From: Acidisoma sp. PAMC 29798
GTDB lineage: Bacteria; Pseudomonadota; Alphaproteobacteria; Acetobacterales; Acetobacteraceae
DNA: 64,000 nt
Direction of reading: 5' to 3'
NCBI RefSeq assembly: GCF_030252425.1
Contig: NZ_CP126994.1
Location: 2,537,001-2,601,000 of the forward strand
The position numbers were made by a program, and so were the translations under genes. Position 1 is the first letter of the stretch, and every line of letters begins with the position of its first letter. Below are positions 44,519 to 53,455 of the stretch, one piece after another. Under the pieces are notes generated by a model, which saw nothing but the letters and a program-made list of their open reading frames with translations, had not been told where the DNA came from and did no database searches.

Positions 44519-44665
44519 GGAAAGCCCCGTCATTTCCGTCGCAATTTCCTCCGCAATCGCCGCGCCTGCGGCGGCGGACACACAATTGTGCAGACACCCG
44601 CAGAGTTGACAGACGAGCGCTTCAACTCACGTGACGCTCATCAACAAAGAAAAGGAATTCATGAA

Positions 44666-44899
44666 ATGGCCATGCAACATCTGAAGCTTCTGCTGCCCGC
44701 CGCCGGGCTTCTCCTCGGCCTCGCCGCATGCACCGAAGGCACCACCGCCCGTGAACCTGCAGTGACCGCGCCGATGGCATCCCCCGCGACGGCCGCGCCG
44801 ACCAACCCCGTTCAGGGAACGGTCCCCGGCACCAACACGACGGGCGCCGCACCGACTGCACCAGGTGGTGGCGCTGGCTCGGGCGGCAGCGGAACCTAA
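44666..44899 (+). CDS. Small Ala/Thr/Gly-rich lipoprotein
   Basis: 77 residues: MAMQHLKLLLPAAGLLLGLAAC is a lipoprotein signal with lipobox LAAC. The rest is Ala/Pro/Thr/Gly-rich (TAPMASPATAAPTNP, GGGAGSGGSGT), likely disordered. AAGGA lies 9 bases upstream. A strong terminator follows at 44921-44957, so it is a monocistronic unit. A TTGACA at 44606-44611 may be its -35. Function unknown. Confidence 0.7.
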   Translation: MAMQHLKLLLPAAGLLLGLAACTEGTTAREPAVTAPMASPATAAPTNPVQGTVPGTNTTGAAPTAPGGGAGSGGSGT

Positions 44900-44920
44900 A
44901 CCGCAGCTTCCGCGATACAC

Positions 44921-44957
44921 AAACGGGCGTCCCTCAACGGGGGCGCCCGTTTTTTTA
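44921..44957 (+). terminator. Rho-independent terminator
   Basis: Stem AAACGGGCG ... CGCCCGTTT with a loop of about 14 bases, then a run of seven T's. It ends the small lipoprotein gene; the symmetric A-run means it could also stop minus-strand transcription from merR. Confidence 0.85.
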
Positions 44958-44971
44958 TGCAAACGCGGTTG

Positions 44972-45547
44972 CTAGTGGGGGAGCAAGCTGCGGAGCGTCT
45001 CCAGATGATCCAGCGTTTCCGCCAGAACACGTCGCAGCCTGACGATCTCCTCGAACTCACGGGACGGTTCTGCCGGCGCCGATGGCTTGAGGCTGGCGGG
45101 TCGCGGAACGAAGCGGAGCGGCAGCCGGCTGGATGGTGGGTCGATGGCGAGCATCGGCTCGACCGTGCTGCGCTCCTCCGGTGCGTCGTCCGCGTCCTGC
45201 TCCGGATCGTTGTCATCCATGCGCGGCGGCGGAATATCATCCGCCAATCGACCGCCGCCCTCCCGCAGAAGGCGCTGCACGCCTTTGATTGTGTAGCCTT
45301 GCGTGTAGAGGAGATGGGAAATCCGACGCAGCAGGGTGATGTCATCCGGCCGGTAATAGCGGCGGCCGCCGCCGCGCTTCAGCGGCTTCACCTGGCTGAA
45401 CTTCGTTTCCCAAAATCGCAGCACATGCTGAGGGATGTGAAGATCATCGGCCACTTCGCTGATCGTGCGGAAGGCAGTGGGCGCTTTTTTGAGTTTGACG
45501 CGCGCGGCAAGGTCATCATCGTCGCGGGCAAGCGGAAGAACGCTCAT
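44972..45547 (-). CDS. MerR-family transcriptional regulator
   Basis: 191 residues. MerR-type winged helix at about residues 27-95 ([39 protein letters not shown], then [25 protein letters not shown]). An acidic linker follows and a C-terminal helix ([25 protein letters not shown]). No effector cysteines. The ATG overlaps the ihfA stop (ATGA); ihfA-merR coupling is common in alphaproteobacteria. Confidence 0.92.
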   Translation of the reverse strand: MSVLPLARDDDDLAARVKLKKAPTAFRTISEVADDLHIPQHVLRFWETKFSQVKPLKRGGGRRYYRPDDITLLRRISHLLYTQGYTIKGVQRLLREGGGRLADDIPPPRMDDNDPEQDADDAPEERSTVEPMLAIDPPSSRLPLRFVPRPASLKPSAPAEPSREFEEIVRLRRVLAETLDHLETLRSLLPH

Positions 45548-45861
45548 GAATCGTCCCCATCATCTTCCACGACTTCGCCGTTCACGGTCCCCTTGAGGAC
45601 TTGGCTCGGTCTGAAAACCAGAACACGCCGCGGCAGGATTGGCACTTCCACCCCGGTCTTCGGGTTTCGGCCGATGCGGCGGCCTTTCTGGCGAACAGAA
45701 AAGGTGCCGAACCCACTGATTTTAACAGATTCACCTGCCTCAAGAGCTGTCGAGATGCGCTCCAGCACAGATTCGAGCAAGTCCGCCGACTCGTTACGAG
45801 ACAGCCCGACCTGGGTGTAAATCGTCTCGGCAAGCTGGGCGCGCGTGACTGTACTCATCAT
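45544..45861 (-). CDS. ihfA: Integration host factor subunit alpha
   Basis: 105 residues, HU/IHF fold. [28 protein letters not shown] forms the N-terminal helices, [30 protein letters not shown] the beta arm with its tip RNPKTG, and [13 protein letters not shown] the C-terminal saddle. DNA-bending architectural protein acting as a heterodimer with IhfB. Promoter probably in 45862-45963. Confidence 0.96.
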   Translation of the reverse strand: MMSTVTRAQLAETIYTQVGLSRNESADLLESVLERISTALEAGESVKISGFGTFSVRQKGRRIGRNPKTGVEVPILPRRVLVFRPSQVLKGTVNGEVVEDDGDDS

Positions 45862-45963
45862 GCAACGGTAGCATTGCTGCCAGACGAGTCAACGAATCCT
45901 TCAGCTTCAACGAATTGGACGCTTCGATGGCGCTTTCGTGGCGAAGCGGAGACGTTTTACCGA

Positions 45964-46950
45964 CTAAAGTCGAACCAGCGCCGAACCCCAGACCAAACCG
46001 CCGCCCAGCGCTTCCAGCAAGACGAGTTGGCCCTTTGCCGCCCGCCCGTCGGTCATCGCTTCCGTCAGCGCCAAAGGAATGGAGGCGGCCGAGGTATTGG
46101 CGTGGCGATCCACGGTGACCACCACGCGGGACTGCTGAATGCCAAGCTTGCGACCCATGCTGTCGATGATGCGGATATTGGCCTGATGCGGCACCAACCA
46201 GTCGATATCCGTGGCCAGAAGATGGTTGGCGGCCAAAGCCTCCTCCACCGTCTCAGTCAGGCGATGGACGGCATGGCGAAATACCTCGCGCCCGTTCATC
46301 CGCAACTTGCCTGAGAGCGGCGTGCCGGCGGCATCGGCCACGCCCACCGCGCCGTCCACGAACAGAATGTCGCCGAGGCTGCCTTGGGCATGCAGATGAG
46401 TGGACAGGATGCCGTCATTCCCCTCGCCCTCGGACGCGCGAAGGAACACGGCGCCGGCGCCATCCCCGAACAGCACGCAGGTCGAACGATCAGTGTAGTC
46501 CAGAATGCGGGAAAACCTTTCCGAGCCGATCACCAAGGCGCCACGGCAGCGACCGCAGCGGATCAGCTCGTCCGCCAAGGACAGGGCATAGACGAAGCCT
46601 GCGCAGGCGGCCGAGACATCGAAGCCGAAGCCGCGTTCGATGCCGAGCATGGCCTGGACGCGCACGGCGACGGAGGGAAACGCCTGGTCCGGCGTGCTAG
46701 TGCCGACGATGATGAGATCGACGGCGCTGGCATCGACACCGGCGAAGGCCAGGGCGCGCCGCGCAGCCGCCGTGGCCATGGCGGCCGTCGTCTCCGACGG
46801 ACCCGCCCGGTGGCGCTGGCGGATGCCCGTACGCTCTCTGATCCAGGCGTCCGAGGTGTCGAGCGTCGCTGCCATCTCGTCATTGGTGACGATACGTTCA
46901 GGCAAATAGCTGCCAGCGCCGGCGAGAATCGATCGGATGGAGGACGCCAC
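45964..46950 (-). CDS. fabH: Beta-ketoacyl-ACP synthase III
   Basis: Condenses acetyl-CoA with malonyl-ACP to start fatty acid synthesis. 328 residues with catalytic C116 (SAACAGFVYAL), His in VPHQANIRI and Asn in HANTSAASIPL. Length and termini (LEALGGGLVWGSALVRL) are typical. Follows plsX after 9 bases, the classic plsX-fabH order. Confidence 0.97.
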   Translation of the reverse strand: MASSIRSILAGAGSYLPERIVTNDEMAATLDTSDAWIRERTGIRQRHRAGPSETTAAMATAAARRALAFAGVDASAVDLIIVGTSTPDQAFPSVAVRVQAMLGIERGFGFDVSAACAGFVYALSLADELIRCGRCRGALVIGSERFSRILDYTDRSTCVLFGDGAGAVFLRASEGEGNDGILSTHLHAQGSLGDILFVDGAVGVADAAGTPLSGKLRMNGREVFRHAVHRLTETVEEALAANHLLATDIDWLVPHQANIRIIDSMGRKLGIQQSRVVVTVDRHANTSAASIPLALTEAMTDGRAAKGQLVLLEALGGGLVWGSALVRL

Positions 46951-46959
46951 CTTATGTGC

Positions 46960-48075
46960 CTATTTCGCGGCCGCGAGCGGGGCTGCGATATCCGTCGCAT
47001 TGGCCGATTCCGCCCGCTCGGCATCCGTCAGGCGCTCAAGCTCTTCCTGAGCGCCAAGCTTGGCGAGGCCGTCGGCGATGCCGGCCGTGAAGCCATGGGT
47101 CACCATATTCATGGCGACATCCACGGCATGGGCGAAACCCAGCGCATCCGTGCCGCCGTGAGATTTCACGACGACGCCGTTGAGGCCGACGAGGACGGCA
47201 CCATTGTAGCGGCGCGGGTCTAGCCACTCGCGCAGCTTGTCCAAGCCGGAGCGGGCCAGAAAATAGGCAATCTTGGAAGACAGGCTGCTGTTGAAGACCT
47301 GGCGCAGCAACCCGCCCATCAGCTTGAGCGCGCCCTCACCCGTCTTGAGCGCGACATTGCCGGTAAAGCCGTCCGTGACGATGACATCCACCGTGCCGGC
47401 GGCGATGTCATGACCTTCGACGAAGCCATGGAAACGCGGACCAATATGGCTGGCGCGCAGGACATGCGCCGCGTGCCGCAGCCGATCGTCGCCCTTCAGC
47501 TCCTCGGACCCGACATTGAGCAGGCCGATGGTGGGTTCGGGAATGCCGAGGACGGTGCGGGCGAACATCTCCCCCATCACCGCGAACTCGACCAGATTGC
47601 GGCTGTCGCAGACGACATTGGCGCCGAGGTCGAGCATGACGACGTCGCCCCGCGCGGAGGGCACGGTGGCGGCCATGGCCGGGCGGTCGATACCGGGGAG
47701 TGTCTTGATGACGATCTTGGCGAGGGCCAGCAGGGCGCCGGAATTGCCGGCGGAGACCACGCCGCTGGCCTCACCGCCCGCGACCGCGTCAATGGCCAGA
47801 CGCATGGAGGAGTTGCGCATCCGCAGCGCGACCGTGGGCTTCATGTCGCCCGTAACGAAGTCGGGCGCATGACGGATGGTGCAAGCCGCGCGGGCGCGTG
47901 GATAGGCATCCAGCAAAGCCGCAAGCTTGACTTCATCGCCGACCAGAAGAAATCGGCCGCCGGGATGGCGTTCGGCGGCCAAGGCGAGGCCAGCCACCAC
48001 CATGGTCGGGGCGTCATCCCCGCCCATGGCATCCACGGCCAGGGCGAAGGGCTCCGGCACAGTGTGGTCCGTCAT
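46960..48075 (-). CDS. plsX: Phosphate acyltransferase PlsX
   Basis: Makes acyl-phosphate from acyl-ACP for phospholipid synthesis. 371 residues from ATG 48075 (MTDHTVPEPFALAVDAMGGDDAP); the ORF upstream is an extension into rpmF. Conserved ALAVDAMGGD, GVVSAGNSGALLALA, VMLDLGANVVCDSRNLVEFAVMG and IVTDGFTGNVALKTGEG. Sits between rpmF and fabH, 31 bases after rpmF. Confidence 0.97.
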   Translation of the reverse strand: MTDHTVPEPFALAVDAMGGDDAPTMVVAGLALAAERHPGGRFLLVGDEVKLAALLDAYPRARAACTIRHAPDFVTGDMKPTVALRMRNSSMRLAIDAVAGGEASGVVSAGNSGALLALAKIVIKTLPGIDRPAMAATVPSARGDVVMLDLGANVVCDSRNLVEFAVMGEMFARTVLGIPEPTIGLLNVGSEELKGDDRLRHAAHVLRASHIGPRFHGFVEGHDIAAGTVDVIVTDGFTGNVALKTGEGALKLMGGLLRQVFNSSLSSKIAYFLARSGLDKLREWLDPRRYNGAVLVGLNGVVVKSHGGTDALGFAHAVDVAMNMVTHGFTAGIADGLAKLGAQEELERLTDAERAESANATDIAAPLAAAK

Positions 48076-48106
48076 CCGGGCGGAAATGTTTTGCCGCCGG
48101 AGCCGA

Positions 48107-48310
48107 TCAGGCCCGGACCGCGCCCTTGAGGGCCTTGCCCGCGCCGACCACTTCACGACCATCGTAATGGCCGCAATGGCTGCAGACGTGGTGGGGGCGA
48201 CGCAGCTCCCCACAGCTTCCGCATTCCGAAAAGGCTTCTGCCTTCAGAGCGTGATGGCTGCGGCGCATGCCCTGGCGGGACGGCGAAGTCTTTCTCTTGG
48301 GAACGGCCAT
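48107..48310 (-). CDS. rpmF: 50S ribosomal protein L32
   Basis: 67 residues: [22 protein letters not shown] is the standard L32 N-terminus, and the zinc-ribbon cysteines are in [19 protein letters not shown] (two CxxC pairs). First gene of rpmF-plsX-fabH. Confidence 0.98.
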   Translation of the reverse strand: MAVPKRKTSPSRQGMRRSHHALKAEAFSECGSCGELRRPHHVCSHCGHYDGREVVGAGKALKGAVRA

Positions 48311-48450
48311 CGCCGGAACCCCTTTCGAACGTTATGCGGCCCCCGGCCGAAATGGCCAGATCACCGGAATCTATTGATCGCGAGGCGCGGCACTTACCAG
48401 AGCGTTAGGGGGGCGGCAAGCGCGGCCGGCACATCCCTATCACAACCCTT

Positions 48451-48978
48451 TCATGTCCGGCGGCGGAAATCCTTCAAAACGGCGAAGGGATTAGGCGTCT
48501 CGACTTCCGGTTCGGCGAGTTTCGCGCCGGGTTTACGGGGGTAGGGTGCCAGAGACAGGGCATATTCCTGCACGGCCGCTTCACCCAGGTCGAGCACCTC
48601 ATTCTCATAGACAAGCTCGTCCGGCCCGTCCTCGAAGGCAAAGCTCGCCTCGCTTTCCACCTCCTCCGACGGAGACTCCTCGTTCACGAATCGGACTTTG
48701 AAAGCGATATCCGTCCGCTCGGTGAAATCGTCGAGCGTCACCACGCAGTTGCGGGTGGCGCGCGCGCGCAACCGCCCCTCGGCCTCATAGCCGCCGCCGC
48801 GCCGCGCGCGTTGGATTTTGAAGCTCGCGCTGAAGGCGGCGAGTTGCGGCAACGCCAGTCGCGCGGCGATGGCGGCGCATTCCTCAGGCGTCGCGCTAAT
48901 CTCGCGCAGCGTTTCGGTCATGCTGATCTGCGCCAGAGGAAGAAGGCGGCTGAATTCGGGCGTGGGCGTGGAGGTCAT
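48451..48978 (-). CDS. YceD/DUF177 family protein
   Basis: 175 residues. DUF177 pattern: RARATRNCVVTLDDFTERTDIAFKVRFV in the middle, an acidic stretch (EDGPDELVYENEVLDLGEAAVQEYALSL) and the LAPYPRKPG segment. YceD-type proteins are encoded next to rpmF and are linked to 23S rRNA accumulation. Divergent from bamE across 150 bases. The 140 bases to rpmF (48311-48450) contain no gene. Confidence 0.92.
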   Translation of the reverse strand: MTSTPTPEFSRLLPLAQISMTETLREISATPEECAAIAARLALPQLAAFSASFKIQRARRGGGYEAEGRLRARATRNCVVTLDDFTERTDIAFKVRFVNEESPSEEVESEASFAFEDGPDELVYENEVLDLGEAAVQEYALSLAPYPRKPGAKLAEPEVETPNPFAVLKDFRRRT

Positions 48979-49128
48979 GGGAATGCGGCTCTTAACTCAG
49001 GTAGGGGGAAGGTCGGGCAGATTTGAAACGAAAGGATAGCCGCGTCCTGGCCGAGTTGACAGCGGATCAGGGGCATGACACCCACCGCCTTCTGGCACCT
49101 CGGTCGTGGCGGAGTAGAGACAGAGGAA

Positions 49129-49665
49129 ATGAGCTGCGTGTTCCAGACAATCTCGCCGAAACACCGGACCCGCTTCCGACATGTGGCGGCAGCCTGCATG
49201 CTGCTTAGCCTCCCACTCGGTGGCTGCAGCCTGTTCGAGGCGAATACGACGACGCGTGGCAATCCGGTCGATGTCGATGCCATCAAGCAGCTGACGCCCG
49301 GCACCACCACGACGGCCGATGTCACGGCCCTGCTCGGCTCACCGACCACGCATGAAACCTTCGACGACAATAGCTGGGTCTATATCAGCCAGATTACCCG
49401 CCCGCGCGTCGGACGCCTGCCAGGCGTCATGGAACAGCGCGTTGTGGTGCTGAACTTCGATGCCGGCGGCACGCTCCGCCAAGTGAAGGTCTATGGCCTA
49501 AAAGATGCCAAGACGGTCAGCATGCAGCCGGGCACGACCAAGACGCCGGGTACCTCCGCCTCTATCCTGCAGCAGCTTTTCGGCAATGTCGGGCGCTTCA
49601 ACGGTGCCGGCGGCAACAGCGGTTCGGGTCCGGGCGGCGGCGGCGGCGGCCTCACCGGCGGTTAA
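49129..49665 (+). CDS. bamE: Outer-membrane assembly lipoprotein BamE (SmpA/OmlA)
   Basis: About 178 residues. Signal peptide with lipobox LGGC (CMLLSLPLGGC), then the SmpA/OmlA domain (AIKQLTPGTTTTADVTALLGSPTTHETFDDNSWVYISQ), which is the BamE fold. The C-terminus is Gly-rich (GPGGGGGGLTGG), longer than in E. coli. Component of the BAM complex for beta-barrel insertion. Start at 49129 (MSCVFQT); the frame opens at 49075. Confidence 0.93.
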   Translation: MSCVFQTISPKHRTRFRHVAAACMLLSLPLGGCSLFEANTTTRGNPVDVDAIKQLTPGTTTTADVTALLGSPTTHETFDDNSWVYISQITRPRVGRLPGVMEQRVVVLNFDAGGTLRQVKVYGLKDAKTVSMQPGTTKTPGTSASILQQLFGNVGRFNGAGGNSGSGPGGGGGGLTGG

Positions 49666-49699
49666 GATTGGTCGGCGAAGCGCATTCCACGATCGACAC

Positions 49700-50659
49700 T
49701 TAGAAATGGCTCCAGCCGTGGTGGGACACCGCCATTGGCTGCAACGCCTCATCGACCACCGTCACGGCCACTGCGCCTTCGGTAAAGCGCCCGACGCGGG
49801 TGAGCGGCACGCCCAAACCAGCGCAAGCCGCCGCCAGAGCCTCACCCTTCCCCGCCGGCACCGCCATCAGCAATTCGTAATCGTCACCGCCGCCAAGACA
49901 TTGCGGCAGCCAGTCCGGCCCCGCCGCCCGCGCGGCTTCGGACAGCGGCACACGCGCTGCCTCGATCTCCGCGCCGCAGCCAGCAAGCCGGCACAGATGA
50001 CCAAGATCCTGGAGCAGACCGTCGGACACATCGATCGCGGCGGTCACGGCGCCCGCCAATGGCAGACCGAGGCGCGGGTTCGGCACACAGTAGCGTTGCC
50101 TGAGATGGCCAGTCGGATCGGCGAGCTTGCCGAGTGAGACCGCAAGACCGAGCGCACCGTCACCGATGGTGCCCGTGACCCAGACCTCATCGCCCGGCTT
50201 GGCGCCTCGGCGCCGAATGGCCGTGCCAGGCGCAACATGGCCAATGATGGTGAGCGACAATGTCACCGGCCCCGGCGTGCTGGTGGTATCGCCGCCCAGA
50301 AGCATCACACCGAACTCGGCCTGATCGGCCGCGAGGCCGGCTGCGAAATCGGCGAACCAATGGTCCGGCGTGCCGGTGGGCGCCGAAACGGTGAGAAGAT
50401 AGCCCAGCGGCACCGCGCCCATAGCCGCGAGATCGGACAGGTTCACGCGCAGCAGCTTGCGCGCGACGCCGGCGGCCGGATCGTCGGGCAGGTAATGCAC
50501 GCCCGCGACCATGGCATCGGCGGCCATGACCAGTTCGCGGCCCGGTGGCGGGGCGAAGACGGCGGCATCATCCTCTAGGTCCAGCGCCCCCGGCCCCGCG
50601 AGGGGACGGAAGTGGCGGCCGATGATGCCGAATTCGGAAGGGAGCGCGTCGGACGGCAA
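49700..50659 (-). CDS. thiL: Thiamine-monophosphate kinase ThiL
   Basis: Phosphorylates thiamine monophosphate to the active diphosphate. About 319 residues with SEFGIIGRHFRPLAG (the family start), ALDLEDDAAVFAPPPG, AMVAGVHYLPDDPA, LLRVNLSDLAAMGA and LLGGDTTSTPGPVT metal/ATP motifs. Likely start is TTG 50659 (LPSDALPSEFG), 10 bases after the nusB stop; the frame runs to 50746 without support. Last gene of the rib/nusB operon. Confidence 0.92.
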   Translation of the reverse strand: MPSDALPSEFGIIGRHFRPLAGPGALDLEDDAAVFAPPPGRELVMAADAMVAGVHYLPDDPAAGVARKLLRVNLSDLAAMGAVPLGYLLTVSAPTGTPDHWFADFAAGLAADQAEFGVMLLGGDTTSTPGPVTLSLTIIGHVAPGTAIRRRGAKPGDEVWVTGTIGDGALGLAVSLGKLADPTGHLRQRYCVPNPRLGLPLAGAVTAAIDVSDGLLQDLGHLCRLAGCGAEIEAARVPLSEAARAAGPDWLPQCLGGGDDYELLMAVPAGKGEALAAACAGLGVPLTRVGRFTEGAVAVTVVDEALQPMAVSHHGWSHF

Positions 50660-50669
50660 AGGCGCGGCC

Positions 50670-51185
50670 TTACGCGACGGGCGCTTCCGGCGGCGTCGCG
50701 AATTCGGATGGCCGGGTGCGCCGGGCAAGGGCGTCCAACATGCCATTCACCATGCGCGGCTCATCGCCCGCGAAAAAGCCATGCGCGACGTCCAGATATT
50801 CATTGATCACCACGCGGATCGGCGGCCCGTCAGCCATGCCGAGTTCGGCGGTGCCAGCGCGCAGCAGTGCCCGCAGCACGGGGTCGAGCCGCTCAAACGG
50901 CCAATCAGCCGGCAGGCTCGCCGCGATCATGGCGTCGATCCTGTCCTGATCCTTCACCGCCGCCCGCACGATGGCCGCGAACAGTGGCACATGCGCGTCC
51001 GGCACCCGCCCGTCCTCAAACCCGCCGGCGTCCGGCACATCGCCCAGACGATGGCGCGTGAACTGGTCGATCACCGTCTCGGCGCTCTCCTCCGCCTGTT
51101 CGGTCTGGAACAGCGCCTGCACGGCCGCGACCCGCGCACCCGTGCGCGGGCGGGTCGTCTTGGAAGCGGGGGCGCGAACGGTCAT
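50670..51185 (-). CDS. nusB: Transcription antitermination factor NusB
   Basis: 171 residues from ATG 51185, which overlaps the ribH stop (TGATG). NusB helical pattern: GARVAAVQALFQTEQ, WPFERLDPVLRALLRAGTAEL and PIRVVINEYLDVAHGFFAGDEPRMVNGMLDALAR. Needed for rRNA antitermination. Neighbours ribH and thiL are the standard context. Confidence 0.96.
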   Translation of the reverse strand: MTVRAPASKTTRPRTGARVAAVQALFQTEQAEESAETVIDQFTRHRLGDVPDAGGFEDGRVPDAHVPLFAAIVRAAVKDQDRIDAMIAASLPADWPFERLDPVLRALLRAGTAELGMADGPPIRVVINEYLDVAHGFFAGDEPRMVNGMLDALARRTRPSEFATPPEAPVA

Positions 51186-51664
51186 CAGGGTGTTTCCATG
51201 AGCCGCAGAAGGGCCACTTGCTTGAGCATGGCGATCGCCGCTTCGGCGCCTTTGTTGTGCGCGCTGCCGGAGCGGGCGATCGCCTGATCGATGGTATCCA
51301 CCGTCAGCAAGGCGGTGCCGAGGCACAGAATATGGTCGGTCGCGACCTTCATCAGGCCGTCCATCGCGGATCGGCAGATGAAATCGTAATGATCCGTCTC
51401 ACCCTTCACGACGCAGCCGATGGCGATGAAGCCCTCGAAGGCGCGCTCGCTTTGGGCGGCGATGGCCAAGGCCTGCGCCAGTTCAAAGGCGCCCGCGACC
51501 TCGACCGTCTCATGCGGGGCGCCGACGCTGTCGAGCACGGCGCGCGCCCCCAGCGTCATGCCATCCACAACCTGACGGTAATAGGGCGCGATGATGATCA
51601 GAACCAAAGGCTGCTCGCCCTCGATGCGCGGGACCGCGGCGAGTTCGGCATCGGCGGTGCTCAT
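51185..51664 (-). CDS. ribH: 6,7-dimethyl-8-ribityllumazine synthase
   Basis: Penultimate step of riboflavin synthesis. 159 residues with VEVAGAFELAQALAIAAQ, FIAIGCVVKGETDHYDFICRSAMDGL (catalytic His in ETDHYDF) and NKGAEAAIAML. Overlaps the ribBA end by 4 bases (ATGA) and nusB by 3. Confidence 0.97.
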   Translation of the reverse strand: MSTADAELAAVPRIEGEQPLVLIIIAPYYRQVVDGMTLGARAVLDSVGAPHETVEVAGAFELAQALAIAAQSERAFEGFIAIGCVVKGETDHYDFICRSAMDGLMKVATDHILCLGTALLTVDTIDQAIARSGSAHNKGAEAAIAMLKQVALLRLMETP

Positions 51665-52803
51665 GTCTCAGGTGTTTCTTCAGTTGCGGGCTTATCGAGA
51701 AGAGGCTGCTGATCGACAATATTGAGGCCGAAGCCTTCAAGCGCGATCAGGCTGCGGGGATGGTTGGTGAGAAGGATCATGTCCTTCACGCCGAGATCGA
51801 TCAGGATCTGCGCGCCGATGCCGTAATGGCGCAGCACGTGATCCTCGACCCGGTCGGGCTCACTGAGGCCCAGCTTGCGCGCGACGGCGCCCGGCTGGGT
51901 ATCGCGAAGCAAAACTATGACGCCCCGCCCGGCCTGGGCGATAGCGCGGGAGGAAGCCGCGAGGGCCGCGCGGCCGCTGCCCAGCAGATCGACGACCGGA
52001 TCGACACTATGGACGCGCACCAGGCTCGCGCCCGGCGCAGCGACATCACCCTTCACCAGGGCCAGATGCTCGGTGCCGGACAGCGTGTCCTCGAAGACCT
52101 TGACCGACCAATCCCCACCTTCGAGGTCGCCGGTCCAGGTCTCATACGAGCGGCGGACCAGCTTTTCCGTGCGACGGCGATGCTGGATGAGATCGGCGAT
52201 GGTGCCGAGCTTGAGGTTGTGGCGCTGCGCAAAGGCGATTAGCTCGGGCAGACGGGCCATGGTCCCGTCTTCATTCATGACTTCGCAGATTACGCCGGAG
52301 GCATTGAGGCCGGCGAGACGCGCGACATCGACCGCCGCCTCGGTATGGCCGGCCCGCACCAGGGAGCCGCCATCCCGCGCCGCGACCGGGAAGATATGGC
52401 CGGGGGTCGCGATCTCATCGCGCGGATGCTCTGAATTGATGGCGACCGCCACCGTGCGGGCGCGATCGGCCGCCGAGATGCCGGTGGTGATGCCGTGCCG
52501 CGCCTCGATCGAGACCGTGAAGGCGGACGCGTGGCGGGACCGGTTATGGGCGTTCATCAGGGACAGGCCGAGTTGCTCGACCCGCGCCCGCGTCATCGCC
52601 AGGCAGATCAGGCCGCGCGCATGGCGGGCCATGAAGTTGATCGCCTCGGTGGTCGCGAACTGGGCCGGAATGACAAGGTCACCCTCGTTCTCACGGTCCT
52701 CGTCATCGACCAGGATGAACATGCGCCCGGCCCGCGCTTCCTCGATGATCTCCGAGGTGGGCGAGATGTAATCATGCAGGGAGAAGGTGTTGATCATCGT
52801 CAT
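51661..52803 (-). CDS. ribB: DHBP synthase fused to a degenerate GTP cyclohydrolase II domain
   Basis: 380 residues. The N-terminal 3,4-dihydroxy-2-butanone 4-phosphate synthase domain is intact: DDEDRENEGDLVIPAQ, EARHGITTGISAADRARTV and DGGSLVRAGHTEAAVDVARLAGL. The C-terminal half keeps the RibA fold outline but not its chemistry: HSECLTGD is HSVDPVVD, the zinc-binding C-x-C stretch RCDCG is GSGRAALA, and HRQEGRNIG is LRDTQPGAV. It should therefore make only the DHBP branch; a separate RibA must exist elsewhere. ATGA overlap with ribE. Confidence 0.93.
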   Translation of the reverse strand: MTMINTFSLHDYISPTSEIIEEARAGRMFILVDDEDRENEGDLVIPAQFATTEAINFMARHARGLICLAMTRARVEQLGLSLMNAHNRSRHASAFTVSIEARHGITTGISAADRARTVAVAINSEHPRDEIATPGHIFPVAARDGGSLVRAGHTEAAVDVARLAGLNASGVICEVMNEDGTMARLPELIAFAQRHNLKLGTIADLIQHRRRTEKLVRRSYETWTGDLEGGDWSVKVFEDTLSGTEHLALVKGDVAAPGASLVRVHSVDPVVDLLGSGRAALAASSRAIAQAGRGVIVLLRDTQPGAVARKLGLSEPDRVEDHVLRHYGIGAQILIDLGVKDMILLTNHPRSLIALEGFGLNIVDQQPLLDKPATEETPET

Positions 52804-53429
52804 AGCCCGACCTCCGTCAGCCGCGCGACGTAGCGCGCGAGCATGTCGATCTCCAGATTGACGGCATCGCCCACGCGCAGATCCTGAAAGGCCGTGACAG
52901 TGATGGTGTGGGGAATGACGTTCACGCCGAACACATCGCCCTCAACCTCGTTCACGGTCAAGGAGACGCCATCGACGGCGATGCTGCCCTTGCTCGCGAT
53001 GAAGCGCGGCATGCCCGCAGGCGCACGGAACTGCCAGCGGGTGGAGCCATTCTCCGGCGTCGAGGCGATCAGCGTGCCGATGCCATCGACATGACCCGAG
53101 ACCATGTGCCCGCCGAGTTCATCCCCCATGCGGAGTGGCCGTTCCAAGTTGATGGTCCGGCCGACGGTCCATCCCCCCAGCGTCGTCTTCGACAGGGATT
53201 CCGCCGAGACATCCACCGCGAACCAGTGCCCCCCCATTTCGCCTCCCATCTCGACAACCGTCAGGCAGCAGCCGGAACAGGCGATGGAGGCGCCGAGCAC
53301 CACGCCGGGCAGCCCGCGCCAGACGTCTTGATCCATCGGCACCGCGATCCGCAGCCGCATGTCCTGGCCGTCACCGATCGGGGTGACGGCGGTCACGGTG
53401 CCGACGCCCGAAACTATGCCTGTGAACAT
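52800..53429 (-). CDS. ribE: Riboflavin synthase alpha chain
   Basis: Dismutates ribityllumazine to riboflavin. 209 residues of two tandem lumazine-binding barrels: MFTGIVSGVGTV starts the first and GGHMVSGHVDGIGTL the second. Cys-rich SIACSGCCLTV and GSIAVDGVSLTVN are equivalent loops. It lies directly after nrdR where ribD is expected upstream; ribD is absent. Confidence 0.97.
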   Translation of the reverse strand: MFTGIVSGVGTVTAVTPIGDGQDMRLRIAVPMDQDVWRGLPGVVLGASIACSGCCLTVVEMGGEMGGHWFAVDVSAESLSKTTLGGWTVGRTINLERPLRMGDELGGHMVSGHVDGIGTLIASTPENGSTRWQFRAPAGMPRFIASKGSIAVDGVSLTVNEVEGDVFGVNVIPHTITVTAFQDLRVGDAVNLEIDMLARYVARLTEVGL

Positions 53430-53455
53430 TCTGACCCTTTGGAGATGATCTGGCT

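Noticed and set aside
43583-44664. Upstream part of a 438-codon plus-strand frame ending in the small lipoprotein
   Set aside because: Residues before MAMQHLK are antisense to the HAD hydrolase; only the last 77 codons have a signal peptide and ribosome site.
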